From JBMNQS01 sp050944255 (GTDB lineage Bacteria > Bacillota > Clostridia > Christensenellales > Maliibacteriaceae), in NCBI GenBank assembly GCA_050944255.1, contig JBMNQS010000099.1:1-5638 (forward strand): a stretch of 5,638 nt of DNA, in the 5' to 3' direction. The notes beneath the pieces are model-generated. The model was not told the origin of the DNA. It ran no database searches and saw only the letters and a program-made list of their open reading frames with translations. Positions within the stretch are counted from its first letter, which is position 1, and every line of letters starts with the position of its first letter. Shown one piece after another: positions 1-5,638 of this stretch. Made by a program: the position numbers and the translations under genes.

Positions 1-611
1 ACGTAATCCGAAGGATCGGTTATAAAATTGTAGCAGTGCTCCATGTCGAACATGACCCTTACATTGGAAAGGCCGCTACTATGCATCATGTCCAGCGCAC
101 CCTGCGCCGTGTCAACCACTTCACTCAGGGTTAAAGAGGGCTCCACGCACAGCGTAACGCCTTTGCCCGCCGCGTACGTCCCGATCTCAACGAGAGACTC
201 GAGGGCGATCCTGCGCGCCTCTTTGTCCGTGGAGCCGACGCCCGTCCATCCGGCGCTGTACGAAATGGTCCCCGCCTGCCAGGCATTGGCCAAATCGACA
301 ATCTGTTTAAGGTATTTCCTGCTCCAGGCCAGCTCTTCCCCGCATGCGGTCGCCAGGTTGTAGCCCGGCCCGCGGCCGGCGTAAGCGGCGGTCAGCGAGT
401 GGATTTTGATGCCGTATTCCCTTTGCCAGCCGTCGATCCTCTTCACATCTTCGGCCGATAGATAATCCGGCCACGCGTGGGGCGACGCGCACACCACCTC
501 CATCGCGTCATAACCCAGTCTGGCCAGGCGGCGCATGGTTTCGTCCAGCGAGTAAGAGGGCACCCAGCTCTTTACGCCGCCGAATGTGACGGTATTGAAA
601 GCATATTTCAT
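1..611 (-). CDS. Sugar phosphate isomerase/epimerase family TIM-barrel protein, partial (C-terminus beyond window)
   Basis: The frame is open from ATG 609-611 to the window edge, giving 203 complete codons. The family is usually about 270-300 residues, so roughly the last quarter or more is missing. It reads as an AP-endonuclease-2-like TIM barrel (xylose isomerase-like superfamily), cytosolic and metal-dependent. Visible landmarks are an LGYDAMEVV strand near residues 32-40, a PHAWPDY segment near 44-50, a metal-ligand-type Glu157 in LCVEPS, and Asp189/His192 in FDMEHCY. These match the Glu and Asp-x-x-His positions of D-tagatose 3-epimerase-type enzymes. The PHA motif and the following region also recall fructoselysine 3-epimerase (FrlC), recalled from memory. 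A Shine-Dalgarno AAGGAG sits 7 nt before the ATG, and the gene starts 11 nt after the oxidoreductase stop, so the two are probably translated together. It likely interconverts a ketose or keto-polyol made by the dehydrogenase. The family is fairly certain; the substrate is unknown. Confidence 0.88.
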   Translation of the reverse strand, partial: MKYAFNTVTFGGVKSWVPSYSLDETMRRLARLGYDAMEVVCASPHAWPDYLSAEDVKRIDGWQREYGIKIHSLTAAYAGRGPGYNLATACGEELAWSRKYLKQIVDLANAWQAGTISYSAGWTGVGSTDKEARRIALESLVEIGTYAAGKGVTLCVEPSLTLSEVVDTAQGALDMMHSSGLSNVRVMFDMEHCYNFITDPSDY

Positions 612-618
612 AGCGCTA

Positions 619-624
619 CTCCTT
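619..624 (-). promoter_or_regulatory. Ribosome-binding site of the isomerase gene, overlapping the upstream stop codon
   Basis: The minus strand reads TAAGGAG. The last two bases of the oxidoreductase TAA (623-625) are the first two of the AAGGAG motif, and the ATG at 611 follows after 7 nt. A ribosome terminating on the oxidoreductase would sit on this site, an arrangement that favours translational coupling. Confidence 0.8.
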
Positions 625-1759
625 ATCGATAGCTTATATGGACCCATTTGCCGGTGTCGTTTGATTCGGCGATGGCATCGCATATAACGGAAATTTCGTA
701 TCCGTCGCGGAAGCTGGGAACCGCTGCGGTATCTTCCTTTATGGCCTTTATGAACTCATAGCACTCGATGATCTTTAATTCCGCGTAACCGATGCCCATG
801 CCTGGCGTGGGCCATATGATATGCCCATCATAGGGATGGTCGGCTCCCCCGACGCTGATGGTGCGGAATCCCCGGCGGTCCCTCGGGTCATCCGCAAAGT
901 AAATCTTAAGTTCATCCCGATGCTCGTAATTGAAAAATATGGAGCCTTTCCTGCCGTAAATTTCAAAGGTCAGGCCGTTGTAATGTCCCCAGCTGTTTCC
1001 CGATGAAGTTTCTATCGTTCCGATGGCGCCGTTTGCAAACTGGATGGAAAAGCAGGTCTGGTCGTCGGTCTCCACCTGGCGCAGTTCCTGCGCGCCCGTA
1101 TGGGCCGGACGCTGCTGCACAAACGTCCGCAGCATGCCGCTGACCGACGCGAAATCCCCTACAAGATACCTGGCTATGTCAATGCAATGCGTCCCGATAT
1201 CCCCCAGCGAGCCATAGCCGGCCATTTCCCTGATATTTCTCCAGGCAATGGGAACGTCGGCATCCTTTCCGCTTAAATACGTTCCGCGGTAGGTTAAAAT
1301 CTCGCCGATGGCGCCCTCTTCAATGAACTTTTTGGCGCGCAAAACCGCAGGCAGACGCCTGTAGTTGAACGCAAGCTGGTGCTTCACCCCCGCCTCCTCG
1401 GCGGCCTGCATCATGGCCACGGCTTCCCCGGTCGTCCTGGCTATGGGCTTTTCGCAAAGTATATGTTTCCCTGCCCTGGCCGCGGCAACGGCAATTTCGG
1501 CATGGGTATTGTTCGGTGTGCTGATATCAACGATATCGATATCCGGATCATCGATAATATCCATCCAATTGGAAGTGCATTTTTCATAGCCCAAACGCTC
1601 TTTTGCAGCTTCGGCCAGCTCATCATTGACTTCGCATACGGACTTTCTTACCGGAATTCCCGGCGCCGGCCAGAATAAGAGCGGCATGCCCGCATAGGCC
1701 AGCGAATGCGCCCTGCCCATAAACCCGCCGCCGATCAGCCCCACATTGTACTTTTGCAT
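623..1759 (-). CDS. Gfo/Idh/MocA-family NAD(P)-dependent oxidoreductase
   Basis: This 378-residue protein has the usual length of the family. The N-terminal Rossmann domain opens with the dinucleotide-binding motif GGGFMG at residues 10-15. It continues with STPNNTH near 80-86 and the family hallmark CEKP at 102-105, where Lys104 is the conserved catalytic or NAD-contacting lysine. The C-terminal domain has GDIGTHCID. Asp187 and His191 there correspond to the Asp/His of inositol dehydrogenase, so the Lys-Asp-His catalytic set is complete. The enzyme should be cytosolic and oxidise or reduce a hydroxyl on a sugar, sugar acid or polyol. The frame extends two codons upstream to TTG 1765, but GAGGT at 1771-1767 is only about 2 nt from that TTG and about 8 nt from ATG 1759, so ATG 1759 is chosen. 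It lies 228 nt after the binding-protein gene and 11 nt before the isomerase gene. The substrate cannot be assigned: this superfamily covers inositols, glucose derivatives and many others. Confidence 0.93.
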   Translation of the reverse strand: MQKYNVGLIGGGFMGRAHSLAYAGMPLLFWPAPGIPVRKSVCEVNDELAEAAKERLGYEKCTSNWMDIIDDPDIDIVDISTPNNTHAEIAVAAARAGKHILCEKPIARTTGEAVAMMQAAEEAGVKHQLAFNYRRLPAVLRAKKFIEEGAIGEILTYRGTYLSGKDADVPIAWRNIREMAGYGSLGDIGTHCIDIARYLVGDFASVSGMLRTFVQQRPAHTGAQELRQVETDDQTCFSIQFANGAIGTIETSSGNSWGHYNGLTFEIYGRKGSIFFNYEHRDELKIYFADDPRDRRGFRTISVGGADHPYDGHIIWPTPGMGIGYAELKIIECYEFIKAIKEDTAAVPSFRDGYEISVICDAIAESNDTGKWVHISYR

Positions 1760-1766
1760 ATTCAAT

Positions 1767-1771
1767 ACCTC
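1767..1771 (-). promoter_or_regulatory. Ribosome-binding site deciding the oxidoreductase start
   Basis: GAGGT on the minus strand is correctly spaced from ATG 1759 and too close to the alternative TTG 1765. It supports the shorter protein beginning MQKYNVGLIGGG, which also places the Rossmann glycine motif at the usual distance from the N-terminus. Confidence 0.7.
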
Positions 1772-1894
1772 ACAAAATTTAATGGCTTCCCCACTTCATA
1801 AATCCCACAGGCAATTGCTTTGAAACAGCCTCCCTTTGTGCCGGATCAGGCCCGTCGTTTTCCGGCCGTCCGCATGCATGCAGGGCGTTTTTTA

Positions 1895-1942
1895 ATTTCA
1901 TCGGTGTAGGAAGCCCTCCCGCTCCGACTACACCGATGAAAT
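1895..1942 (-). repeat. Perfect 15-bp inverted repeat forming a long RNA hairpin
   Basis: The arms ATTTCATCGGTGTAG (1895-1909) and CTACACCGATGAAAT (1928-1942) are perfectly complementary, with 18 nt between them. In the minus-strand RNA the intervening bases can pair further: GGAGC with GCUUC, including one G-U pair, around a GGGAGG loop and next to a 2-nt bulge. On the plus strand the inner stem has a mismatch, which suggests the minus-strand transcript is the relevant one. After the stem the minus strand reads TAAAAAACG, with no run of U, so it is not a standard intrinsic terminator. A position behind the solute-binding-protein gene fits a hairpin that blocks 3' exonuclease decay or sets differential expression within the operon (inference). 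Confidence 0.8.
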
Positions 1943-1948
1943 GCTCTG

Positions 1949-1970
1949 GGGACATTCGCATGGATGTCCC
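1949..1970 (-). repeat. Short inverted repeat directly after the binding-protein stop codon
   Basis: The arms GGGACAT and ATGTCCC (1949-1955 and 1964-1970) are perfect 7-bp complements around an 8-nt loop. They begin 17 nt after the binding-protein TAA and end 6 nt before the longer hairpin, so the transcript could fold into two adjacent stem-loops. No T-tract follows. Confidence 0.65.
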
Positions 1971-1987
1971 ATTAAGCCCGGAGAGCC

Positions 1988-3016
1988 TTATTTAGATACG
2001 TCAAGGATGTTTTGATAGACGCTGTCCACATTGCTCTCATCGATCATGAAAAACGGTATAAACACATCTTCAAAGGTGCTGGCATCCTCGCCGTCACGTA
2101 CCCTTTTGCACATCTCGATCAGCGCTTTGGCCTGGCCTTCAGCGTCCTGGAACGCGGTGGCTTTTAGCTCGCCGGCTTTGATGGACTCAAGGGCCGGCAG
2201 GCTTCCGTCCAAACCGACCACATATACGCCTTCCAGCCGGCCGACGCCCTTCAATGCCTCAATGGCGCCAAGGGCGGCATCATCGTTTGAGCAGCAGATA
2301 GAATCGAATTGGTCATACTTCTGGATCCAGGTTTCCGCAATATTCATCCCCTGGTCCTGGTTGTTGTTGCTGCACTGCATGTCCAGCAGTTCAAGGTCCG
2401 GCCTCAGATCAAACAATGTGTTGTATCCGTCACGGCGGTCCGCAGTTTCCTGAGAAGTGGCGGTCCCGAACATATAAAGACATTTACCGTCCTGCGGCAA
2501 AACACTGGCTAAATATTCCGCCTGCATCTGGCCGGCTTTATAGTTTTCACTGCCGACGTGAACGGATTGACCGGTGGTGTTCACACATACGGTGAAAAAA
2601 GGAATGCCCTGCTGCCAGCAGGCATCGGCCGTAGGCGCCAAACCCGCCGTATCAACCGGAACGCAGATAATGGCGTCGACGCCCATTGTCACGTAGTTTT
2701 CAATCTGGCTGATCTGCAGCGCCACATTCTTCCCGTCCGACGCGGAAACCAGCAGTTTCATGCCCGCGGCGTCGGCCTCCTTCTGCAGGAAGTCGCGCAC
2801 TCTGTTGAGATACGGCTTTTCGGCTTTGTTGGCGTAAACCACTACAAATTCATCCTCCGCCACCGGCTGAGACGCCGTATCCCCCGGAGCCTGCGTCTGA
2901 CTGTCCGGAGTCTTTTCTTCAGAGGGTGTGCCGCATCCGCTCAGCACAAGCGAGAGGACCAGCAGCAATGCCAAAAGTATCGTTGAGCCTTTGCTCGTGC
3001 CCTTTATGAAATTCAT
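1988..3016 (-). CDS. Sugar ABC transporter substrate-binding lipoprotein (ribose-binding-protein type)
   Basis: This 342-residue protein is the extracellular receptor of the importer. Residues 1-27 form a lipoprotein signal peptide: lysines at 5 and 9, a hydrophobic core at 12-25, and lipobox LSGC with Cys28 as the lipidated residue. A Ser/Thr/Pro/Gln/Glu-rich tether (about 29-54) follows, then a two-lobe periplasmic-binding-protein fold of the Peripla_BP_4 type. Against E. coli RbsB, aligned from memory, R194, N244 (CCSNDD), D270 (VVGLDG) and Q290 (ATAFQ) keep sugar-contacting positions. The Asp-Arg pair of ITLDR is replaced by Cys144-Val145, so the ligand is probably not ribose bound in the RbsB manner. 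The mature domain has eight further cysteines (118, 133, 144, 179, 215, 241, 242, 303), many for an exported protein. AGGAGG lies 7 nt before ATG 3014-3016. The gene follows the permease by 111 nt. The role is secure; the ligand is unknown. Confidence 0.95.
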   Translation of the reverse strand: MNFIKGTSKGSTILLALLLVLSLVLSGCGTPSEEKTPDSQTQAPGDTASQPVAEDEFVVVYANKAEKPYLNRVRDFLQKEADAAGMKLLVSASDGKNVALQISQIENYVTMGVDAIICVPVDTAGLAPTADACWQQGIPFFTVCVNTTGQSVHVGSENYKAGQMQAEYLASVLPQDGKCLYMFGTATSQETADRRDGYNTLFDLRPDLELLDMQCSNNNQDQGMNIAETWIQKYDQFDSICCSNDDAALGAIEALKGVGRLEGVYVVGLDGSLPALESIKAGELKATAFQDAEGQAKALIEMCKRVRDGEDASTFEDVFIPFFMIDESNVDSVYQNILDVSK

Positions 3017-3127
3017 TTCATTACCTCCTGTTCATACTCTGTCACCCAAGTACCCGCAAAAAATATTCTTGCCCCAGTTTTTGGCACCCCTCCTTCAGTT
3101 CAAAGTCGTTTTATCCGTGCATGTTCT
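3017..3127 (-). other. Intergenic leader between permease and binding-protein genes
   Basis: This 111-nt gap contains the strong AGGAGG ribosome-binding site of the binding-protein gene (3029-3024) and a second Shine-Dalgarno-like AAGGAGG further upstream (3095-3089). Next to the second site is a GTG-initiated 24-codon frame (3087..3013) whose TGA overlaps the binding-protein ATG as ATGA. Spacing from that upstream motif to its GTG is only about 1 nt, so I do not call it a gene. I see no convincing promoter or terminator here. A weak TGCC/GGCA pairing is followed by a T-rich run, but the stem is too short. Confidence 0.5.
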
Positions 3128-4108
3128 TTACGTTCTCATCTTCCGGGTAATGGTGTCCAATATAACCGCGCCGGCAATCAGCATGCCCTTGGTGACATAC
3201 TGAACGGCTACAGGTACGCCCATCAGGATCAGAACATTATTGATCATGCCTACTATCAATGCGCCTATCAGCGTGCCCATTACGGTGCCGATACCGCCCC
3301 TCATGCTGGTGCCGCCAACGACAGCGGCTATAATGGCGTCAAATTCAACGCCGGCATCGGCAATGGCAGGCTGTCCCGCATTAAGCCTGCTCATCAGGAC
3401 CACGCCCGCGAAACCGGCCAGCATGCCGTGGATAAAAAAGACCTTGCGTTTCTGCCGGTTGACATTTATGCCGCTTGCCAGCGCGGCGTTGGAATTTCCG
3501 CCAATGGCATAGAAATACAGGCCCAGTTTTGTGTACCTCATAATCACATAGGTGATGGCCAGAAATAAAAACATCAGGATAATCGGCACCGGGATAGGGC
3601 CGATATACCCCTGTCCCAGCCAGATCATCGCCGGTCCCATCCCAAGGATCGGCAGGCTCCCGGTGTAAAGCAGTATAAACCCGTAAATCACGTATTTTAT
3701 GGCCAGCGTGCTTATAAACGGCTGCAGATTGAACTTGGTGATCAGGTAACCGTTGATCCAGGCAATGCTCCCTCCCACAAAAACGCCGGTGGCTATACAC
3801 AAAATAATATTGTTCGTGGCCACCATGACGCCGGCGGCCAGACATCCTGCAAGCGTCATGTTCGCTCCGGCGGAAAGATCGATCATGCCCGTTACAATCA
3901 GCATGGTTATGCCGCATGCCAAAATTACGATGTGGGCGTTCTGGCGCACAATGTTGAAAAGATTCGACGGCTTTAAAAACTTGTCGCTCAATAAGGCAGA
4001 GATCATGAACATCAGAATGAAAATAATGACTATGCCGTATCTCTTGTATATATTCGATAACCCTTTGCGAAAACCAATTGCCCTATTGCCTGCTCTCTTG
4101 CCAGTCAA
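3128..4108 (-). CDS. Sugar ABC transporter permease (ribose/xylose/inositol importer type)
   Basis: This 326-residue integral membrane protein of the BPD_transp_2 family normally works as a dimer with one two-domain ATPase. A basic N-terminus (K4, R5, R9, R14, K15, K22, R23) precedes many hydrophobic segments, starting at about residues 25-41. Family landmarks are GMIDLSAG at 74-81 (the GxxDLSxG motif), the cytoplasmic coupling-loop segment AIGGN..AALASGI at 201-214, and GGTSMRGGIGTVMGTLIGA at 265-283. The frame runs back to TTG 4126, but that codon sits directly against the Shine-Dalgarno AAGGAGG (4123-4117). TTG 4108 follows this motif after 8 nt and is chosen, although a TTG start is uncommon. 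The gene starts inside the ATPase gene, overlapping by 26 nt, which points to co-translation. It should form the transmembrane channel with the neighbouring ATPase and lipoprotein. Confidence 0.95.
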   Translation of the reverse strand: MTGKRAGNRAIGFRKGLSNIYKRYGIVIIFILMFMISALLSDKFLKPSNLFNIVRQNAHIVILACGITMLIVTGMIDLSAGANMTLAGCLAAGVMVATNNIILCIATGVFVGGSIAWINGYLITKFNLQPFISTLAIKYVIYGFILLYTGSLPILGMGPAMIWLGQGYIGPIPVPIILMFLFLAITYVIMRYTKLGLYFYAIGGNSNAALASGINVNRQKRKVFFIHGMLAGFAGVVLMSRLNAGQPAIADAGVEFDAIIAAVVGGTSMRGGIGTVMGTLIGALIVGMINNVLILMGVPVAVQYVTKGMLIAGAVILDTITRKMRT

Positions 4109-5612
4109 TGTGCCTTCCTCCTTCAAGAATAGTTTGCATGATTTTTTCCTGCGTTGCCTCTTCCCGCGTCAGCTCGCCGCATATCTTTCCCTCCGCCATC
4201 ACCAAAACACGGTGGCTCATGCCAAGTATTTCATTGATTTCGGAAGAAACCAGAATAACGGCGATGCCCTGGCTGGAAAAATCGGTAATGATTTTGTAGA
4301 TTTCGTATTTTGAGCCTACGTCTATGCCGCGAGTAGGTTCATCCATGATCAGCACTTTGACGTTGCGAAGGAGCCATTTTGAAAGCACTACCTTTTGCTG
4401 ATTGCCGCCGCTCAGGGTCATTACGAGCGTCATGATATCCGGGGTGTGAATATTTAATTTTTCGCGCATGTCTTCGGCGGCCGTATTGGCGGCCTTCTGC
4501 CGGACAAATACTCCAGGCGCGTAAGTATCCGCATTGGGCAGTATAATATTATCCCTCACCGAGCGCAGGCCCACAAATCCGTACATGGCCCTGTCCTCTG
4601 TGACCATCACAATCCCATTTTTGATGGCGTCCGTGGTGGAGGATATTCTGATCGTCTTTCCCTCCAGGATAATGGTGCCGGTATCCGGCCTGTCCAGACC
4701 GAAAATCGAACGCATCACTTCGCTCCGGCCGGCGCCTATCATGCCTGCAAATCCCAAAATTTCACCCGCGTACAGATCAAAATTTATATCTTTAAAATAT
4801 CTGCCCCGCGATAAGTTTCTGACGCTGAGCCGCAATTCGGTGCCGCTGCATGACGGAACCGGAGGATACATTTTATCCATATCTCGCCCCACCATCATGG
4901 AGACGACTTTGGCATAATCAAGATGCTCGATTGTGTCGGCGCCCACGACGGCGCCGTCGCGCAGCACCACCACTTCATCGCATATCTCAAAGATTTCTTC
5001 AAGTTTATGGGATATGTAAATGATGGTGACGCCATTGGCCTTCAGCCTGCGGATTTGCTCGAAAAGTTTCTTTATTTCGCTTGGCGAGATAGCCGAGGTG
5101 GGCTCATCCATAATAATCAGTTGCGCATTTCTCGAGATGGCTTTAACGATTTCAACCATTTGGCATTCGGCAACACTTAACTCACGCATCTTGGTATCCG
5201 GGGCATACGTCAGATTCACCATCTTCAAAAGCGTCTGGGTTTTCTCATGCATATCCTTCTTGTCTATAAAGAACCTGCCCTTCATCTTGATTTGCCTGCC
5301 CACGAAAATGTTTTCCGCTATGCTCATCTCGGGAATCGGATTCAATTCCTGCGGTACGATGGAGATGCCCCAATCCAGCGCGTCCCTTTCATTGTTAAAC
5401 GATATGGGCTCCCCCAACCAGTACATGGCGCCCTCATAATTCGGATACTGTCCGGATAAAATCTTCATCAAAGTTGACTTGCCGGCACCGTTTTCTCCGA
5501 CAAGCCCCATTACGGTGTTCCGCCTTACCCGAAATGTAACATCCGATAATGCGCGAACGCCGGGAAACTCCTTGGTCATGTTCTGCATAACGAGCAAATA
5601 GTCCGCAGTCAC
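4083..5612 (-). CDS. Sugar ABC transporter ATP-binding protein, two fused nucleotide-binding domains (RbsA/MglA type)
   Basis: This 509-residue cytoplasmic protein powers the importer and has two tandem ABC ATPase domains, the layout and length of RbsA/MglA/XylG proteins. Domain 1 has Walker A GENGAGKST (39-47, Lys45), Q-loop Gln88, signature LSVAECQ (145-151), Walker B with Asp169/Glu170 and switch His202. Domain 2 has a Walker A-like GMIGAGRS (290-297) with Arg296 replacing the usual Lys, signature LSGGNQQ (400-406), Walker B with Asp424/Glu425, and SSE (456-458) in place of the switch His. The degenerate second site is normal for the family. The frame extends to ATG 5627, where AAGGA abuts the ATG with no spacing. 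GTG 5612 has GAGGGG 7 nt upstream and gives the N-terminus typical of homologues (MTADYLLVMQNMTKEFPG), so it is preferred, though ATG 5627 is not excluded. The substrate cannot be read from an ATPase. Confidence 0.95.
   Translation of the reverse strand: MTADYLLVMQNMTKEFPGVRALSDVTFRVRRNTVMGLVGENGAGKSTLMKILSGQYPNYEGAMYWLGEPISFNNERDALDWGISIVPQELNPIPEMSIAENIFVGRQIKMKGRFFIDKKDMHEKTQTLLKMVNLTYAPDTKMRELSVAECQMVEIVKAISRNAQLIIMDEPTSAISPSEIKKLFEQIRRLKANGVTIIYISHKLEEIFEICDEVVVLRDGAVVGADTIEHLDYAKVVSMMVGRDMDKMYPPVPSCSGTELRLSVRNLSRGRYFKDINFDLYAGEILGFAGMIGAGRSEVMRSIFGLDRPDTGTIILEGKTIRISSTTDAIKNGIVMVTEDRAMYGFVGLRSVRDNIILPNADTYAPGVFVRQKAANTAAEDMREKLNIHTPDIMTLVMTLSGGNQQKVVLSKWLLRNVKVLIMDEPTRGIDVGSKYEIYKIITDFSSQGIAVILVSSEINEILGMSHRVLVMAEGKICGELTREEATQEKIMQTILEGGRHIDWQESRQ
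4117..4123 (-). promoter_or_regulatory. Ribosome-binding site of the permease, inside the ATPase gene
   Basis: AAGGAGG on the minus strand lies within the last codons of the ATPase and 8 nt before TTG 4108. It is a near-perfect Shine-Dalgarno that decides the start in favour of TTG 4108 over TTG 4126. Confidence 0.8.
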
Positions 5613-5618
5613 TAAAAA

Positions 5619-5625
5619 CCCCCTC
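5619..5625 (-). promoter_or_regulatory. Probable ribosome-binding site of the ATPase gene
   Basis: GAGGGGG on the minus strand precedes GTG 5612 at suitable spacing. The remaining bases to the window edge are too few to show a promoter or the preceding gene. Confidence 0.5.
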
Positions 5626-5638
5626 ATTCCTTATAGAA

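Larger units (their letters stand above)
1760..1987 (-). other. Non-coding gap between binding-protein and oxidoreductase genes
   Basis: This 228-nt stretch breaks an otherwise compact gene set. Its half nearest the binding-protein gene holds two inverted repeats (1949-1970 and 1895-1942). The rest includes a 10-nt self-complementary GCATGCATGC at 1872-1881 and a 6-bp pairing of 1840-1845 with 1861-1866. I see no convincing -35/-10 pair, no catabolite-response operator and no U-tract terminator, so read-through from the transporter genes into the oxidoreductase is the simplest reading. A 60-codon open frame at 1961..1779 crosses both hairpins, has no good ribosome-binding site and resembles nothing I know. 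Confidence 0.6.

Noticed and set aside
43..363. 106-codon plus-strand open frame
   Set aside because: It lies opposite the isomerase gene, whose metal-ligand motifs and ribosome-binding site are clear.
1872..1881. GCATGCATGC palindrome as an operator
   Set aside because: It is short, has no second copy in the window, and sits next to no recognisable promoter; chance is a sufficient explanation.
1895..1942. Reading the 15-bp inverted repeat as a Rho-independent terminator
   Set aside because: The minus strand after the stem has an A-run, not U. On the plus strand the T-run lies before the stem, and no plus-strand gene exists to terminate.
1779..1961. 60-codon minus-strand open frame in the gap after the binding-protein gene
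   Set aside because: It has no convincing ribosome-binding site, spans both inverted repeats, and its translation resembles no family I recognise.
3381..3917. 178-codon minus-strand open frame within the permease gene
   Set aside because: It is an out-of-frame overlap of a permease with clear family motifs; the composition is rich in His/Arg/Asp and has no domain pattern.
3753..4313. 186-codon plus-strand open frame, the longest on that strand
   Set aside because: It is antisense to the permease and ATPase, whose motifs are intact, and its translation looks like mirrored coding sequence without a recognisable domain.
4083..4743. Degenerate second ATPase site (Arg for Lys in Walker A, no switch His) as a sign of a broken gene
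   Set aside because: The same substitutions are usual in the second domain of RbsA/MglA-type proteins; signature and Walker B motifs are intact.

Overview
The window carries one set of genes, all on the minus strand, so the biological order runs from the right edge to the left edge. In that order it encodes a two-domain sugar-importer ATPase (5612..4083), its membrane permease (4108..3128), a lipoprotein solute-binding protein (3016..1988), a Gfo/Idh/MocA-family NAD(P)-dependent oxidoreductase (1759..623), and a TIM-barrel sugar isomerase/epimerase (611..1) whose C-terminal end is cut off by the window. No RNA gene, mobile element, CRISPR array or plus-strand gene could be supported.

Layout: the ATPase and permease genes overlap by 26 nt. 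A 111-nt gap then precedes the binding-protein gene. A 228-nt non-coding gap separates the binding protein from the oxidoreductase and holds two consecutive inverted repeats (1949-1970 and 1895-1942). The oxidoreductase and isomerase genes are 11 nt apart, and the isomerase Shine-Dalgarno overlaps the oxidoreductase stop codon. Reading ribosome-binding sites against possible starts moves three starts downstream of the longest open frame: GTG 5612 for the ATPase, TTG 4108 for the permease and ATG 1759 for the oxidoreductase.

How the genes work together (inference): this is an uptake-and-catabolism module for a carbohydrate or polyol. The ribose-type (CUT2) ABC importer brings in the substrate, the dehydrogenase oxidises or reduces a hydroxyl/keto group on it, and the TIM-barrel enzyme isomerises or epimerises the product. 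The substrate cannot be named from sequence alone. The binding protein has lost the Asp-Arg pair that contacts ribose in E. coli RbsB, so a ribose label would be unsafe.

Organism: the binding protein has a lipobox followed by a Ser/Thr/Pro/Gln-rich tether. Shine-Dalgarno sites are strong and GTG/TTG starts are used. Base composition is moderate. Together these suggest a Gram-positive anaerobe of the Clostridia type, but this is a guess.

This is mostly a well-known kind of catabolic operon. I did not find evidence of an undescribed system. The most unusual element is the long hairpin behind the binding-protein gene.
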